Source: Azospirillum picis
Lineage (GTDB): Bacteria; Pseudomonadota; Alphaproteobacteria; Azospirillales; Azospirillaceae
Direction: 5' to 3'
DNA: 64,000 bases
Assembly (NCBI RefSeq): GCF_017876115.1
Contig: NZ_JAGINO010000028.1
Location: forward strand, 1-64,000
Shown here: positions 36,561 to 45,081 of the stretch, piece after piece
Layout of the letters: each line of letters begins with the position of its first letter
How positions within the stretch are numbered: the first letter of the stretch is position 1
Made by a program: the position numbers and the translations under genes
The notes under the pieces: generated by a model
Told to the model about the DNA's origin: nothing
Databases searched by the model: none
The model's input: only the letters and a program-made list of their open reading frames with translations

Positions 36561-37512
36561 GCTGCGGTGCTGGAGGTCGTTCCGGCGCGGTTGCGCGTCC
36601 GCCGCTATGTGCGCCCCGTAATGGCCTGCCAGTGCTGCGGCGACATCAGCCAGACGCTGCCGCCCGTGCCGCTGCCCAAGAGCAACGCCGGCGCCAGCCT
36701 GCTGGCCGACATCGTGCTGGCCAAGTACGACGATCACCTGCCGGCCTACCGGCAGGCCGAGCGCTTCGCCCGCGAGGGGGTAGAGTTGCCGCGCTCGACG
36801 CTGACCGAGTGGCTCGGCCGCACCGCGGTACTGCTGACGCCGCCGGCCGAGCGCATCGCCGCCCACGTGTTCGCGGCCTCCAAGCTGCACGCCGACGACA
36901 CCCCGGTGCCGGTGCTCGCCCCCGGCGCCGGCAAGACGCGCACCGGACGGCTGTGGGTCTATGCGCGTGATGACCGCGCCAGCGCCGACACCGCCTCTCC
37001 AGCCGTACTCTACCGCTACACGCCCGACCGCAAGGGGGAGCATCCGCAGCGTCAGCTCGCAGGCTGGACGGGCGCGTTGCAGGCCGACGGCTATGCCGGC
37101 TTCAACGCCTTGTACGAAACCAAGGGGGCCGATCCGCTGGCGATCAGCGAGGTGGCCTGCTGGGCGCACGTGCGGCGCAAGTTCTTCGACGTCCACTAGG
37201 CGCACAAGGGAGCGGCGGCCAAGGAGGTGCTGTAGCGCATCGGCCGGCTGTATGCCGTGGAGGAGCGCGTGCGCGGCCAGCCGGCGGCCTAGCGTGCGAC
37301 GACGCGGCAGGCCGAGGCAGCGCCGGAGATCACCGCGTTGCGCATGCACCTGTAGCAGCTGCTGGGCCAAGTTTCGGACAAGTCCGCCCTGGCCGAGGCG
37401 ATCCGCTATGCGCTGTCCCGCTGGCCGGCGCTGACGCGATACCTCGCCGACGGCCGGCTGGAGATCGACAACAACATCGCCGAGCGCGCCATGCGCGCCG
37501 TGGCCATCGCCC
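36561..37512 (+). pseudogene. IS66 transposase TnpC, central part, with four in-frame TAG codons
   Basis: The frame begins AAVLEVVPARLRVRRYVRP, then LLADIVLAKYDDHLPAYRQ, HADDTPVPVLAPG, LQADGYAGFNALY and CWAHVRRKFFDVH, which are the DDE-transposase blocks of IS66 TnpC. The frame then stays in register to 37512 (AIRYALSRWPALTRYL, IEIDNNIAERAMRAVAI-like) but contains TAG at about 37198, 37234, 37291 and 37354. Each is one base from CAG, GAG or AAG, residues expected there. It is disrupted at about 37512 by the recombinase element. Confidence 0.75.
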
Positions 37513-37989
37513 GTCCATTGTGCCCATGCCGGGCAGGATGTTGACGTTCATTACCGCTGGCATCCGCTGCATGGCCGTCGCGTTCGGGTGATGTGGAGCG
37601 AGGCGCGCTCCATCGGCCGTCTCGTTTTCGTCGAGGCGGCGCCCGGCATCATCACAGTGTTGCCGGAATGGATGCTGGACCCTGTCATCTGCTCCTACAT
37701 GGAACTCGGTACGCCGCGGGTCGCCGTGGAAGCGCTCATCAACCCTCAGCGTCAGCTGAGCGACGGCGTATTCAGGCGAAGCTCTCCGGGCGATGCGATC
37801 ATCGTCCCGGAGGAGCGACATGAAAATGCCGTCAGCATCAACACGACGGGCCAAGACCCGGCGCCAGTTCAGCATGGCCTTCGACACCGCAAGGCTGCGG
37901 ACGATCAGCCCGGCCGACCGCGCCGCGGCGGTGGTGCAACTGGCCCTTCTCCTGATGGAAGCCGCAGGTGCCGGAACCGGGGAGCATGA
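37513..37989 (+). pseudogene. First ORF of the recombinase element, 5'-truncated
   Basis: Upstream of the GTG at 37588 the same frame already encodes DVHYRWHPLHGRRVRVMW, a DUF5372-like motif seen in small proteins that precede large serine recombinases in such elements. No start codon is seen before it, so the 5' end was probably lost at the junction with IS66. The rest reads VFVEAAPGIITVLPEWMLD and then a degraded tail. Function unknown. Confidence 0.5.
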
Positions 37990-38005
37990 CGATGGCGAAC
38001 CCTGA
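37820..38005 (+). CDS. Small protein of the recombinase element (61 aa)
   Basis: A strong GGAGGAG ribosome site precedes the ATG at 37820. The product starts MKMPSASTRRAKTRRQFSMA and has AAAVVQLALLLMEAAGAG near its end. It overlaps the first ORF in another frame and the recombinase start. Small helical proteins in this position are usual in such elements; the role is unknown. Confidence 0.5.
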   Translation: MKMPSASTRRAKTRRQFSMAFDTARLRTISPADRAAAVVQLALLLMEAAGAGTGEHDDGEP

Positions 38006-40050
38006 TCTCCTGCCGCCGTCGGTGCTCAAGCGCAAGGCGGTGGTCTACGTCCGCCAGTCCTCCCCGGCGCAGGTCCAGACCAACCTGGAGAGCAAGCGCC
38101 GGCAGTACGAACTCGTCGACGCGGCCAAGCGCCGTGGGTTCCGCCGGGTCGAGGTGATCGACGACGATCTGGGACGCTCGGCCAGCGGCACCGGTTCGAG
38201 CGGCTGGTGGCGGCGCTCTGTGCCGGTGAGATCGGTGCCGTGCTGTGCCTCGACGCCTCCCGGCTCGCCCCAACGGCCGGGACTGGCACCATCTGCTCGA
38301 ACTCTGCGGGCTCGTCGACGCCAGGGTGATCGACCTCGATGGCGTCTACGATCCGGGGCGGCCGAACGATCGGCTGCTGCTGGGCATGAAGGGCAGCATG
38401 AGCGAGTTCGAGCTGGGAGTGCTGAGGACCCGGATGCTTGATGCCGCCCGCAGCAAGGCGCGGCGGGGCGAACTGCGCATCAGCGTGCCGATCGGCTACG
38501 TCTGGCACCGGGAGATCGGTCTGGGCTTCGATCCCGATCTGCGAGTCCAGGAGACGATCCGCCTCGTCTTCGCCCGCTTCCGGGAGTTGGGCAGCGCACG
38601 TCAGGTCCTGCTGTCGCTGGCGGCGGAGGGGGCCTGCTTCCCGCGGCCGTCCGACGGCAAGAGGCTGGTCAGCTTCGACTGGACGCCGGTCCGCTATCGC
38701 AACGTCATCAGCGTGCTCAAGAACCCTTTCTACGCCGGCGCCTACGTTTACGGAAAGAGCCAGCACCGCACCGAAATCGTCGAAGGGCGGGCGCGGAAGA
38801 GCTATGGCCACGGCAAGCCGCTTGAAGAGTGGGAGGTTCTGCTGAAGGATCACCACGAGGCCTACGTGGACTGGGAGGAATTCGAGCGCAACCAGACCCT
38901 GCTCGCCGCCAACGCCTACGGCCGGGCCGGCGGCGCGAAATCGGGGCGTGGGGGCCGCGCCCTGCTGATCGGCGTCCTGAGCTGTGCCCGGTGCGGACGG
39001 CGCTTGACCGTATCGTATCGCGGCCGCCAGCCCAGCCAGGCCATATACCGTTGCGAACGTCCCCACCAGATGCTGGGACTGCCACGATGCCTCGGGTTCG
39101 GGAGTTCCCGGGTGGATGAGGTGGTCGCCGGCGAACTTCTCCGCGCCGTCGAGCCGATAGCGATCGAGGCCGCGCTGGAAGCCGAGCGGAGGCATATGGA
39201 ACACCAAGCCGAGCGACGGCGGATGGCAGAACTGGACCTGCAGAAGGCGCGCTACGAGGCGTCACTGGCGGAACGGCGCTACGCCGCCTGCGATCCCGAC
39301 AACCGGCTGATTGCCGCGCAGCTGGAAAAGAACTGGGAGGCAGCGCTTCGGCGTGTCGAGTCCTGCGAGGCCCGGGTCGCGTCCGTGTCGGCTCCTGTTC
39401 CGGTGGCCGAGGTTCCGGATTTCGCCGGACTGGCGGACGATCTGCAGGCCGCCTGGAACGCGCCGGCGGTGACCACGAGGGCGCGCCAACGGCTGCTCCG
39501 AACCCTCATCGTCAACATCATCGCCGACGTCGACGAGGCGGCGCGCGAAGTCATCCTCACCATCCACTGGCAGGGCGGTCAGCACTCGCAGCTGCGTCTC
39601 ACCAAACCGAAATCCGGCGAGCACGGCTGCCGGACGCCGGAGGAGGCGATGGCGGTGATCCGCAGCATGGCGACGCGCTGGTCGGATGCGGAGATCGCCG
39701 CGCAGCTGAACCGGATGGGCATGCGCACTGGGCAGGGAAAATCCTGGACCGCACACCGTGTCGGCTCGCTGCGCCGGGTCCGTGGCATTCATGCCTACCG
39801 GTCTGCGGAGGAGGATGGCGAATGGTTGACCCAGTATGAGGCTGCGGCGGCGCTCGGCATTTCGCGTCACCGCCTTGTCCGGCTCATCAATGCTGGCCTG
39901 ATCGTCGCCGAGCAGGTCGTGCCCGGCGCTCCCTACCAGATCCGTGCTTCGGACCTTCAGGATCAGCGTGTCCTTGCCGCGGTTGGACGCAAAGGCGAGC
40001 CGCGCCGCCTCGGTTCCAAGGATCAACTTTCAATGTTTCCAGATACTTGA
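37992..40050 (+). pseudogene. Large serine recombinase with two frameshifts in the catalytic domain
   Basis: The start (ATG about 37992, GGAG upstream) gives KRKAVVYVRQSSPAQVQTNL, the resolvase nucleophile region. The frame breaks after GRSASGT near 38190 with loss of several bases, and again near 38268 in the DASRLARNGRDWH block by one lost base. From there 590 codons are intact: the recombinase domain (ISVPIGYVWHREIGLGFDPD), a zinc ribbon CARCGRRL with YRCERPH, a long coiled coil, and a MerR-like C-terminal helix-turn-helix (YEAAAALGISRHRLVRLI). The broken catalytic domain should make it inactive. Confidence 0.75.
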
Positions 40051-40066
40051 AGAAGAGGGGCATAAT

Positions 40067-40294
40067 GAACGCATCATCGCTCTGGGGCGGAAGAGCTGGC
40101 TGTTCGCCGGCTCGGACGGCGGGGGCGAGGCCGCGGCCGTGTTCTGCACGCTCATCGAGACCGCCAAGTGCAACGGCCACAACCCGCGCCTCTGGCTGAC
40201 CCGCGTCCTGGAGGCCATCGGGCGCGATCGCGACCTCGCCGACTACAATGCGCTCCTGCCCTGGGCGATCCCGCCAGAGCCTGCCGAAGCCTGA
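40067..40294 (+). pseudogene. IS66 transposase TnpC, C-terminal part
   Basis: The frame reads IIALGRKSWLFAGSDGGGEA, CTLIETAKCNGHNPRLWLT and LPWAIPPEPAEA, which are the final blocks of IS66 TnpC. It continues, after the 2.5-kb recombinase insertion, from where the central part ended (RAVAI). The stop is followed by the right IS66 end at about 40316. Confidence 0.75.
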
Positions 40295-40317
40295 AGGGCA
40301 TTTCCCGGCCGCTTACG

Positions 40318-40527
40318 ATTGATGCCCCCACGCTCGACATCAGCCTGACGCACGAGGAAGTCCTTCCCGTCGCCGAAGCCCTGAAGGCCAAGGGCATTCG
40401 GTTCATTCTGGTGATGGGGTGCGACAGGGCGAACGTCCTGCAGCGCTACAACCGCTGGCCCTTGGTGCAGAAGCCGTTCACGGAAGACAAGCTGGCCGGC
40501 GGACTTGCAAAGGTCCTTGCCACCTGA
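40318..40527 (+). pseudogene. C-terminal half of a receiver-domain (response regulator) gene
   Basis: Directly after the IS66 right end the frame reads IDAPTLDISLTHEEVLPVAEA, then AKGIRFILVMGC, WPLVQKPFTEDKLAGGL and AKVLAT. The L-D-I-S strand carries the phospho-Asp position, and the K-P-F loop is the conserved receiver lysine. The first two strands of the domain are missing, so IS66 landed inside a receiver gene and the left part is gone. Confidence 0.55.
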
Positions 40528-40683
40528 CCGGCGGCTGGACCGCAACGGCAGTGACGATGACCGGTGTCGGCGTGGGTCGCGATGGAATGTCCAATACGCA
40601 GGTCCCCCCATGGCCAACCGGCATCGGCTCATCGGCGACGACGCCTACGCCGACGCCATCCCCGACCTGCACCAGGGCCGAGG

Positions 40684-43600
40684 CTATTTATATTTCCCTT
40701 CTCCCCCCGCCATGGACTGAAATAGCGCCAGCCCGACGTCCGCCAATCGCCAAAGACCAAGGCTCTTATCAACGAAACAACCGCAGGATTCGGTGCATTT
40801 CTCATTGATGACAGCCAAGGGGGGTGGCAGCGAAAACGGCGCGGCTTGAAGATTCAGGGGGCGCCACGTGCCGGTTCGCACGTCCCGGTTCTCCCTCCTA
40901 TCAGGAAAGGTCGTGATGAGAACATAGCGCGATCTGCTGTCCACAATATTGCGGAGAACTCGCAATGCGTCATCATGGGACAGGTGAACCAGGCAGTCCC
41001 TGCATAGTACCACATCGGCAGTTGGCAGCGGATCGCCAATGAGATCCAGAGCCAGGAACTCGCGATCTGGCGCCATATGTCGCTCACGGTTCCGGAGGAT
41101 CAGGCTCTCTAGCGGATCGACGCCAATGTAAGTCTCGATTCCGAGGCGGACGCGGTCCATCCAGTGAAAGTCGCCGCACGGTACATCGAGCAAGACGCGC
41201 GCGTGGAGATGCTGCAGAAGGAGGGGCAAGGCCCGCCTCACCTCTACCGTCTGGTGCAGGGAGGCCCCCGGTCCGCTGACTGATTCCTGGCCCTCGGCCG
41301 CATGATTGGCGCACAGGCGCTCAAATGCCTCCGTGATCGTGCTGCGCCAAGGCACAGCGGCGCACGGGCAGTTCCCGCTCGAGCCGCCTCCAGACCGGCG
41401 GTCACTTTCCACCGAGGGACCGGCGTTATTGCGGGAGCAGCGCAGCAGAAAGGTGAAGAAGCTGTCCATTGCCAGGAGTTCGGCTCCAGGCGCGCTCTTC
41501 TGGTGACGGATGACATTCTGCTGCGAGAGCATATAGCACCATGCGAGGGGGTCCAGCCGGCGCTCATGCTCGGCATCCTCGGCCAATTGGAAGTAGACTT
41601 CAGGGCGGCTCCAGCATACCGGCTGCACCGCCTCAACCGGCAGTTCCAGGCATGGCTCGTCAGCGCCCTCCAGCACGTCGGTCAATGGTTCATTGCCGAG
41701 CGCAATCCAGGACAAGGGGCGGCGAGCGCGCAACCTCGTGCAGAGGTTATTGTAGAAACGTGCTGCTACGGCACTGCCCGGGCGTGCCGCGAGAAAGGCA
41801 TTGGAGAAGAGGCCCTGGCGCTCTCGGTGAGCAATGATATCGAACCGGTCCAGTTGCGCGAGAAGCGGGGTCAGGTCCCTCATGATGATGCAGTCTGCGT
41901 CGATCCACAATCCGCCGAACCGCATCAGGAGGAAGGCGCGCACGAAGTCCGACCGCTGCGCCACGTGCAGTCGGGACAGGTCGAGGTCGCGATCCCTATC
42001 CCACAAGGCCTCGAAATCGCGCGGCTCGATCACGCGGAGCGACAAGGCATGGCGCCGCATGGTCTCGATGCACTTGGCGATCCATTCCGGCATCGGCCCT
42101 TCCCAATAGGTCCACACGGGGACTTCTCCGGAAGCCGGTCGAGCGCCCAGCAGCAGGCTCAACGGTTGGACCATCGTCGGGATCTTGTCCGCGTCCGCGC
42201 CAGCCTGCGTTTCCCAAGGGCGGTGCCAGACCGGCAAGCCACGTCGATGCCATGCGGCGACCTGTTCGGGGGTCCGGGCGAGAATCCAAGCCGCTCCATC
42301 GGGGGTCGAAGGCCAAGCGACATTCGGATCGGTCCCGGTCGAGACTACAACGACTGGGCGGTCGCGGCGCGCAGCCGCGACTGCAGCGATCGCCGAGTCC
42401 CCGTCGGCAAAGACGACAAGAACCTCGGCAGCGATGCCATCGAGCATCGCTGCTAGTCCGTCCGCAGTTGCCTCCGACACCGCCACGGAGCATTCATAAA
42501 TCTTGTCAAGCCTCTGCGACCATTCCGATGCCAACCCTGATGCCCGAGGAGCATCCGCGACCGCCACGAGGACGATCCGCAACTGCGGCGGCCAAGGCGG
42601 CGGCGCCTTTGCGGGACGGGGAAACAGTCGGTCCAGTTCGGCCACCGAACGGATCCGCTGGATCCGACCGAGCAGTTCGACATTCCGGGTATAGTTTGGG
42701 TTCCTGCGCCAAGGCTGTGATGTAGCGCCCCCTTCCGCATGGAACAGGTGCCATGCAACTTGGTTCGCTTGACGGGTCGCGCCGACTCGGCCGACAAGCG
42801 ATGCTTTGTGTACCCAGGCATTGTCCTCACCGCCCCAGCCGAGGAAGCCCTCGATCATACCGCCGTGGCGATGTAGGAACGACGCACGGATCAGGCCTGC
42901 TCCGCCAATTGCTCCCCCTCTGATTGGGCTCAGCGTTCGCACGGGGCGACATTCGGCCGGCCTCCGCGTTCCCGCCTGGACCTCACGGCTCTGAGCCTCG
43001 TCCAGGTACTCGATCCTTGTGAAGGGAAAGAAGAAGTCCAGCGCCTGGGTTCTGAACTCCTCCTGCGCGCTCACCAGGAAATCCTCGCCGAACAGCAGGT
43101 CGCCGTCGCACCACAGGATTTCCGGCCGACGTGCCAACAGGCTTCCGGCGTTGATGGTGCGGGCCTTATCGAAGGGTCCTGCAGAGGCGATGAAGAGATG
43201 GTCCGTCTCCCACCGCCGCGCAACCTCCAAGGCCGTGGGCGCCAAGCCCATTTCGGCGACGATGATCTGGTCCACCGCCGGGGACTGGCGCAACGTGGCC
43301 AGCACCGTAGCCAACTGGCCTAGCCGCCGCCATCCACTAAAGGGAATGACGACCGAGAGGCCCTGCTCCCGCTGGATGCGCAGCGCGGCTGCGGGCACTG
43401 CCAGCGCCTCCGTGATGGACTTGTGCATGGGGAGGTGCCTCCTCGATCGGTTGGCGCGGTCGACCGCCTGCTCCACGGCCTGCAGCCAATGCCGCTCCCA
43501 CTGTGTCTGGAAATCCCAGTGGGCTTCGAACCATGCCCGGTTCCGACGCCCCTTGGCGGCCAGGGTTTCCGGGCCGGATTCGATCAGTTCCGACAGTACG

Positions 43601-45081
43601 GCCGCGAGGGTGCCGCGACTCGCCTGCACGAATGGAACCTCGGTCGCATCGCCTGCACAGTGGCGGAATGCATCGGTGACACCGGGCAGCAGCCCGACGC
43701 CGTTGACCACCACGCAGCCGCAGGCGAGCCCTTCCAGGCTGTTGCGGTGATAGCTGCCGGTGACGCACTCATCGATGACGATGTGGGCGGCCCGTTTGGC
43801 TGCGAGCGCCTCGGCATGGCTCAGCTGCCGGTCCTTGATGGCTTTGACCTGAATCCCATGGCGTTTGCCGAGGTCGTCGAGGATCCCCGTGGTTGTCGCA
43901 TAGCCTTTGCCGTGCCAGTAGAGGCGGTGACCTTCCGGATAGCTCTCGTGGCGGCCCGAAGGCGTGTAGGCGACCGTCACAACCTCGTTCTTCGTCTCGG
44001 GTCGGAATGCCGCTTCCCAGAACGGAATTGGATTGGGTACGATCTGCCAGCCGGCAAACTCCGGCAGCGTCGCCTGATACTGGCCGATGACGACGCCGGG
44101 AAACCCCTTCTCTATCAGCGCCCGGTCGACATTCCACATGTAGTTGTGAGCCATCACCAACGCCGGCTTGCCGTGGATGATCGACGCGTGCCGCGCGTCG
44201 ACCTTGCCATTATGAACGATTATCAGATCAGCCTTGTCCAATGAGGCCATCGCTTCGCCGGGACGGGCGTTCCACTCGATGTCGCCGTCGAAGACGACGC
44301 CGTTCCCATAGTTGTTGCGAGCCCAGACGCATCGCGCACGGTGCGGTGTACGCGCGGCGATGCAGCGTGCGAGGATAGCAGGCACGCCGGCGACCGGCAT
44401 CGTGGAGTACGATACGATCTCCAACGACTTCCCGCCTATCATGGTCTCCCGATCGTGCCCCGGAGCGTCGAGGAAGGACTCGAGCGTGCACTTCGGCAGC
44501 GCGGTGAGGCGGCTTTCAGCGCCGAGGTTCACGATTTCGACGCCGCGCGGGGCCCAGTGGGCAGCCAGCTTTGCATACTCCCGGTCGATCTGCGCGAGTT
44601 CGCGAGCGAGGGGATGCCGCCCCGTGGCCCCGAAGAAGTGATGGTCGGTGAAGTCCACGCCAACCAGTCCGACACGCCTCGCTCCCATGTGCAAGGCGAG
44701 GCATAGCGCGACATATGGCGAGTTGCGCGTGTGCGGCAGCGTTTCCGGGTCGCTCAAGTCGGTGCCGCCGTGGGGACCAAGGCGGAAGCGGACGACGTCG
44801 GGGTGCGTCAGGCCGAGGTCGAGCTGCGTGAAGATCGCGCGCGCGCGGCTCTGCTCGACGTATCGGAAGCGGTCGGCGGCGAATTGGTGTCGAGGGTTGA
44901 GGACGACGAGATAGGTGGGGTCGAACACGCGGCCGACATCGTTGACGCCAATCGTGAGGAAGCGGTCGGGCGCCGTGAGTGACAGGAGCGACCGCCCGCA
45001 ACCACAGACGACCACGGTCGCGCCGCTATGGCGGTCACGATAGTCGGCGAAGCGGACCAGCCGTTTCTCGCTCGTCCTCAT
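40684..45081 (-). CDS. Multi-domain glycosyltransferase/methyltransferase, last gene of the eCIS operon
   Basis: This is a 1465-residue protein. Residues about 1-205 resemble the DUF115/MptE-like domain (VVVCGCGRSLLSL, VNDVGRVFDP, ARRVGLVGVDFTD). Residues about 210-550 look like a GT4-type glycosyltransferase (IVHNGKVDARH, SLEGLACGCVVVNG). From about 570 to 830 there is a GT2 domain (LSVVIPFSGWRR, ILWCDGDLLFGEDF with a D-x-D, GFLGWGGEDNAW). Around 990-1200 lies a DXD sugar-transferase of the GT32 type (FGGLWIDADCI), and from about 1265 a SAM methyltransferase (VLLDVPCGDFHWMDRV). Its ATG overlaps the fibre-gene stop as ATGA, so the two are translated together. It may glycosylate the eCIS fibre; that is inference. 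Confidence 0.8.
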   Translation of the reverse strand: MRTSEKRLVRFADYRDRHSGATVVVCGCGRSLLSLTAPDRFLTIGVNDVGRVFDPTYLVVLNPRHQFAADRFRYVEQSRARAIFTQLDLGLTHPDVVRFRLGPHGGTDLSDPETLPHTRNSPYVALCLALHMGARRVGLVGVDFTDHHFFGATGRHPLARELAQIDREYAKLAAHWAPRGVEIVNLGAESRLTALPKCTLESFLDAPGHDRETMIGGKSLEIVSYSTMPVAGVPAILARCIAARTPHRARCVWARNNYGNGVVFDGDIEWNARPGEAMASLDKADLIIVHNGKVDARHASIIHGKPALVMAHNYMWNVDRALIEKGFPGVVIGQYQATLPEFAGWQIVPNPIPFWEAAFRPETKNEVVTVAYTPSGRHESYPEGHRLYWHGKGYATTTGILDDLGKRHGIQVKAIKDRQLSHAEALAAKRAAHIVIDECVTGSYHRNSLEGLACGCVVVNGVGLLPGVTDAFRHCAGDATEVPFVQASRGTLAAVLSELIESGPETLAAKGRRNRAWFEAHWDFQTQWERHWLQAVEQAVDRANRSRRHLPMHKSITEALAVPAAALRIQREQGLSVVIPFSGWRRLGQLATVLATLRQSPAVDQIIVAEMGLAPTALEVARRWETDHLFIASAGPFDKARTINAGSLLARRPEILWCDGDLLFGEDFLVSAQEEFRTQALDFFFPFTRIEYLDEAQSREVQAGTRRPAECRPVRTLSPIRGGAIGGAGLIRASFLHRHGGMIEGFLGWGGEDNAWVHKASLVGRVGATRQANQVAWHLFHAEGGATSQPWRRNPNYTRNVELLGRIQRIRSVAELDRLFPRPAKAPPPWPPQLRIVLVAVADAPRASGLASEWSQRLDKIYECSVAVSEATADGLAAMLDGIAAEVLVVFADGDSAIAAVAAARRDRPVVVVSTGTDPNVAWPSTPDGAAWILARTPEQVAAWHRRGLPVWHRPWETQAGADADKIPTMVQPLSLLLGARPASGEVPVWTYWEGPMPEWIAKCIETMRRHALSLRVIEPRDFEALWDRDRDLDLSRLHVAQRSDFVRAFLLMRFGGLWIDADCIIMRDLTPLLAQLDRFDIIAHRERQGLFSNAFLAARPGSAVAARFYNNLCTRLRARRPLSWIALGNEPLTDVLEGADEPCLELPVEAVQPVCWSRPEVYFQLAEDAEHERRLDPLAWCYMLSQQNVIRHQKSAPGAELLAMDSFFTFLLRCSRNNAGPSVESDRRSGGGSSGNCPCAAVPWRSTITEAFERLCANHAAEGQESVSGPGASLHQTVEVRRALPLLLQHLHARVLLDVPCGDFHWMDRVRLGIETYIGVDPLESLILRNRERHMAPDREFLALDLIGDPLPTADVVLCRDCLVHLSHDDALRVLRNIVDSRSRYVLITTFPDRRENRDVRTGTWRPLNLQAAPFSLPPPLAVINEKCTESCGCFVDKSLGLWRLADVGLALFQSMAGGEGKYK

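Larger units (their letters stand above)
36561..40316 (+). mobile_element. IS66 remnant interrupted by a serine-recombinase element
   Basis: An IS66 transposase gene is split into two blocks (36561-37512 and 40067-40294) by about 2.5 kb carrying a small unknown gene, a second small gene and a large serine recombinase. The right IS66 end is visible: GCATTTCCCGGCCGCTTAC ends at about 40316, whose reverse complement begins GTAAGCGGCCGGGAAATGC like IS66-family termini. The left IS66 terminus, tnpA, tnpB and the tnpC N-terminus are missing. Everything in it appears inactive. Confidence 0.65.
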
